From the NCBI GenBank assembly GCA_955652245.1, contig CATPAV010000134.1, positions 1-6,073 on the forward strand: a DNA stretch of 6,073 nt, in the 5' to 3' direction. The notes under the pieces were generated by a model. The model had not been told where the DNA came from and searched no databases. It saw only the letters and a list, made by a program, of their open reading frames with translations. The DNA is from an uncultured Candidatus Udaeobacter sp. Its GTDB lineage: Bacteria > Verrucomicrobiota > Verrucomicrobiia > Chthoniobacterales > UBA10450. Made by a program: the position numbers and the translations under genes. Positions 5,891-6,073 of the stretch are shown in pieces (positions within the stretch are counted from its first letter, which is position 1; the number at the start of each line of letters is the position of its first letter).

Positions 5891-6028
5891 TAATGCCTCT
5901 GCGGGGAAGCAGGCTGTTACCGATGCAGCGCGGAGATCTTTTCTTCTGCCGCAGCGCGTTTAGTCCCCAAAATCAAACAACTGTTTTCGTGGATACGCTT
6001 CGCGGAATTAGATTGGAGAAATCCGCCG
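5866..6028. repeat. 12-base inverted repeat pair about 140 bases apart
   Basis: CGGCGGATTTTCT at 5866-5878 is the reverse complement of AGAAATCCGCCG at 6017-6028 except for one extra T. The right copy is also half of a local hairpin, GCGGAATT (6002-6009) with AAATCCGC (6019-6026). An 8-base direct repeat GCAGCGCG occurs inside at 5925-5932 and 5951-5958. The pair could bound a very small non-coding element, but no target duplication is evident. Confidence 0.25.
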
Positions 6029-6073
6029 AGGCAAACGTGGCCAAAATCCAAGAAACGTTTTTTTGAATACAGG
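5896..6073. other. right edge, no convincing gene
   Basis: Beyond the repeat-like tail I see only short open frames: 57 codons on the plus strand from an ATG at 5893, without a ribosome binding site, and about 50 codons on the minus strand entering from the right edge and ending near 5920. Neither resembles a family I know. A near-palindrome centred on AAACGTTT at 6053-6060 lies near the end. Confidence 0.35.

Noticed and set aside
5474..5893. 139-residue plus-strand frame (GTG start) overlapping the small membrane gene
   Set aside because: Cys- and Arg-rich, disordered product, while the ATG 5484 frame gives three clean membrane helices; its end merely reads through the repeat-like tail.
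6002..6064. Rho-independent terminator from the 6002-6026 hairpin and the T tract at 6058-6064
   Set aside because: The T tract is about 30 bases past the stem, and the stem is short with a mismatch, so it does not fit an intrinsic terminator.
5893..6066. 57-residue plus-strand frame near the right edge
   Set aside because: No ribosome binding site and no recognisable family; it starts inside the repeat-like segment.
1..6073. CRISPR array, tRNA or rRNA genes, toxin-antitoxin or phage-defence system
   Set aside because: No regularly spaced repeats, no cloverleaf or rRNA motifs, and no pair of small overlapping toxin-antitoxin-like genes or defence-type nuclease or ATPase domains were seen on either strand.

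Overview
The window looks like a piece of chromosome from a moderately GC-rich, probably soil or sediment bacterium. The edges and the doxX area are visibly more AT-rich than the central gene block. No rRNA or tRNA gene is present. The gene families (DoxX, dienelactone hydrolase fused to an NTF2-like domain, APC permease, kynureninase-like PLP enzyme) would fit an Acidobacteriota-type environmental genome, but that is only an impression from gene content.

Layout. Positions 1-112 carry, on the minus strand, the C-terminal end of an IS630-type transposase, cut off from its N-terminal part. It stops where a stretch with TGTCA direct repeats begins (111-132), so the left edge looks like old mobile-element debris. 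After about 270 bases without a convincing gene comes doxX-like (403-858), a small four-helix membrane protein with a strong ribosome binding site. A 398-base gap (859-1256) holds a 21-codon orphan with a secretion-signal-like N-terminus and a good extended -10 promoter.

The core is a tightly packed plus-strand operon, 1257-5361, in which every gene overlaps the next: a dienelactone hydrolase-NTF2 fusion (1257-2492), an APC-superfamily permease (2479-3960), an internally deleted short-chain dehydrogenase remnant (3950-4186) and a kynureninase-like fold-type I PLP enzyme (TTG start, 4183-5361). The overlaps of 14, 11 and 4 bases imply translational coupling. The gene set suggests uptake and breakdown of an amino-acid-like or aromatic substrate: the permease imports, the PLP enzyme acts on the amino acid, and the hydrolase (formerly with the dehydrogenase) works on products. 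That pathway is inference; no substrate can be read from the sequence.

Downstream, 5484-5795 encodes a 103-residue three-helix membrane protein of unknown function. It is followed immediately by a 100-base tail with a strong imperfect hairpin and an attC-like left core, then by about 180 bases with an inverted repeat and no convincing gene. The points most worth checking are the SDR with an in-frame gap of about 150 residues inside an intact coupled operon, the hydrolase-NTF2 fusion, the non-canonical kynureninase-like active site, and the mobile-element traces at both ends. I see no clear evidence of a wholly new system.
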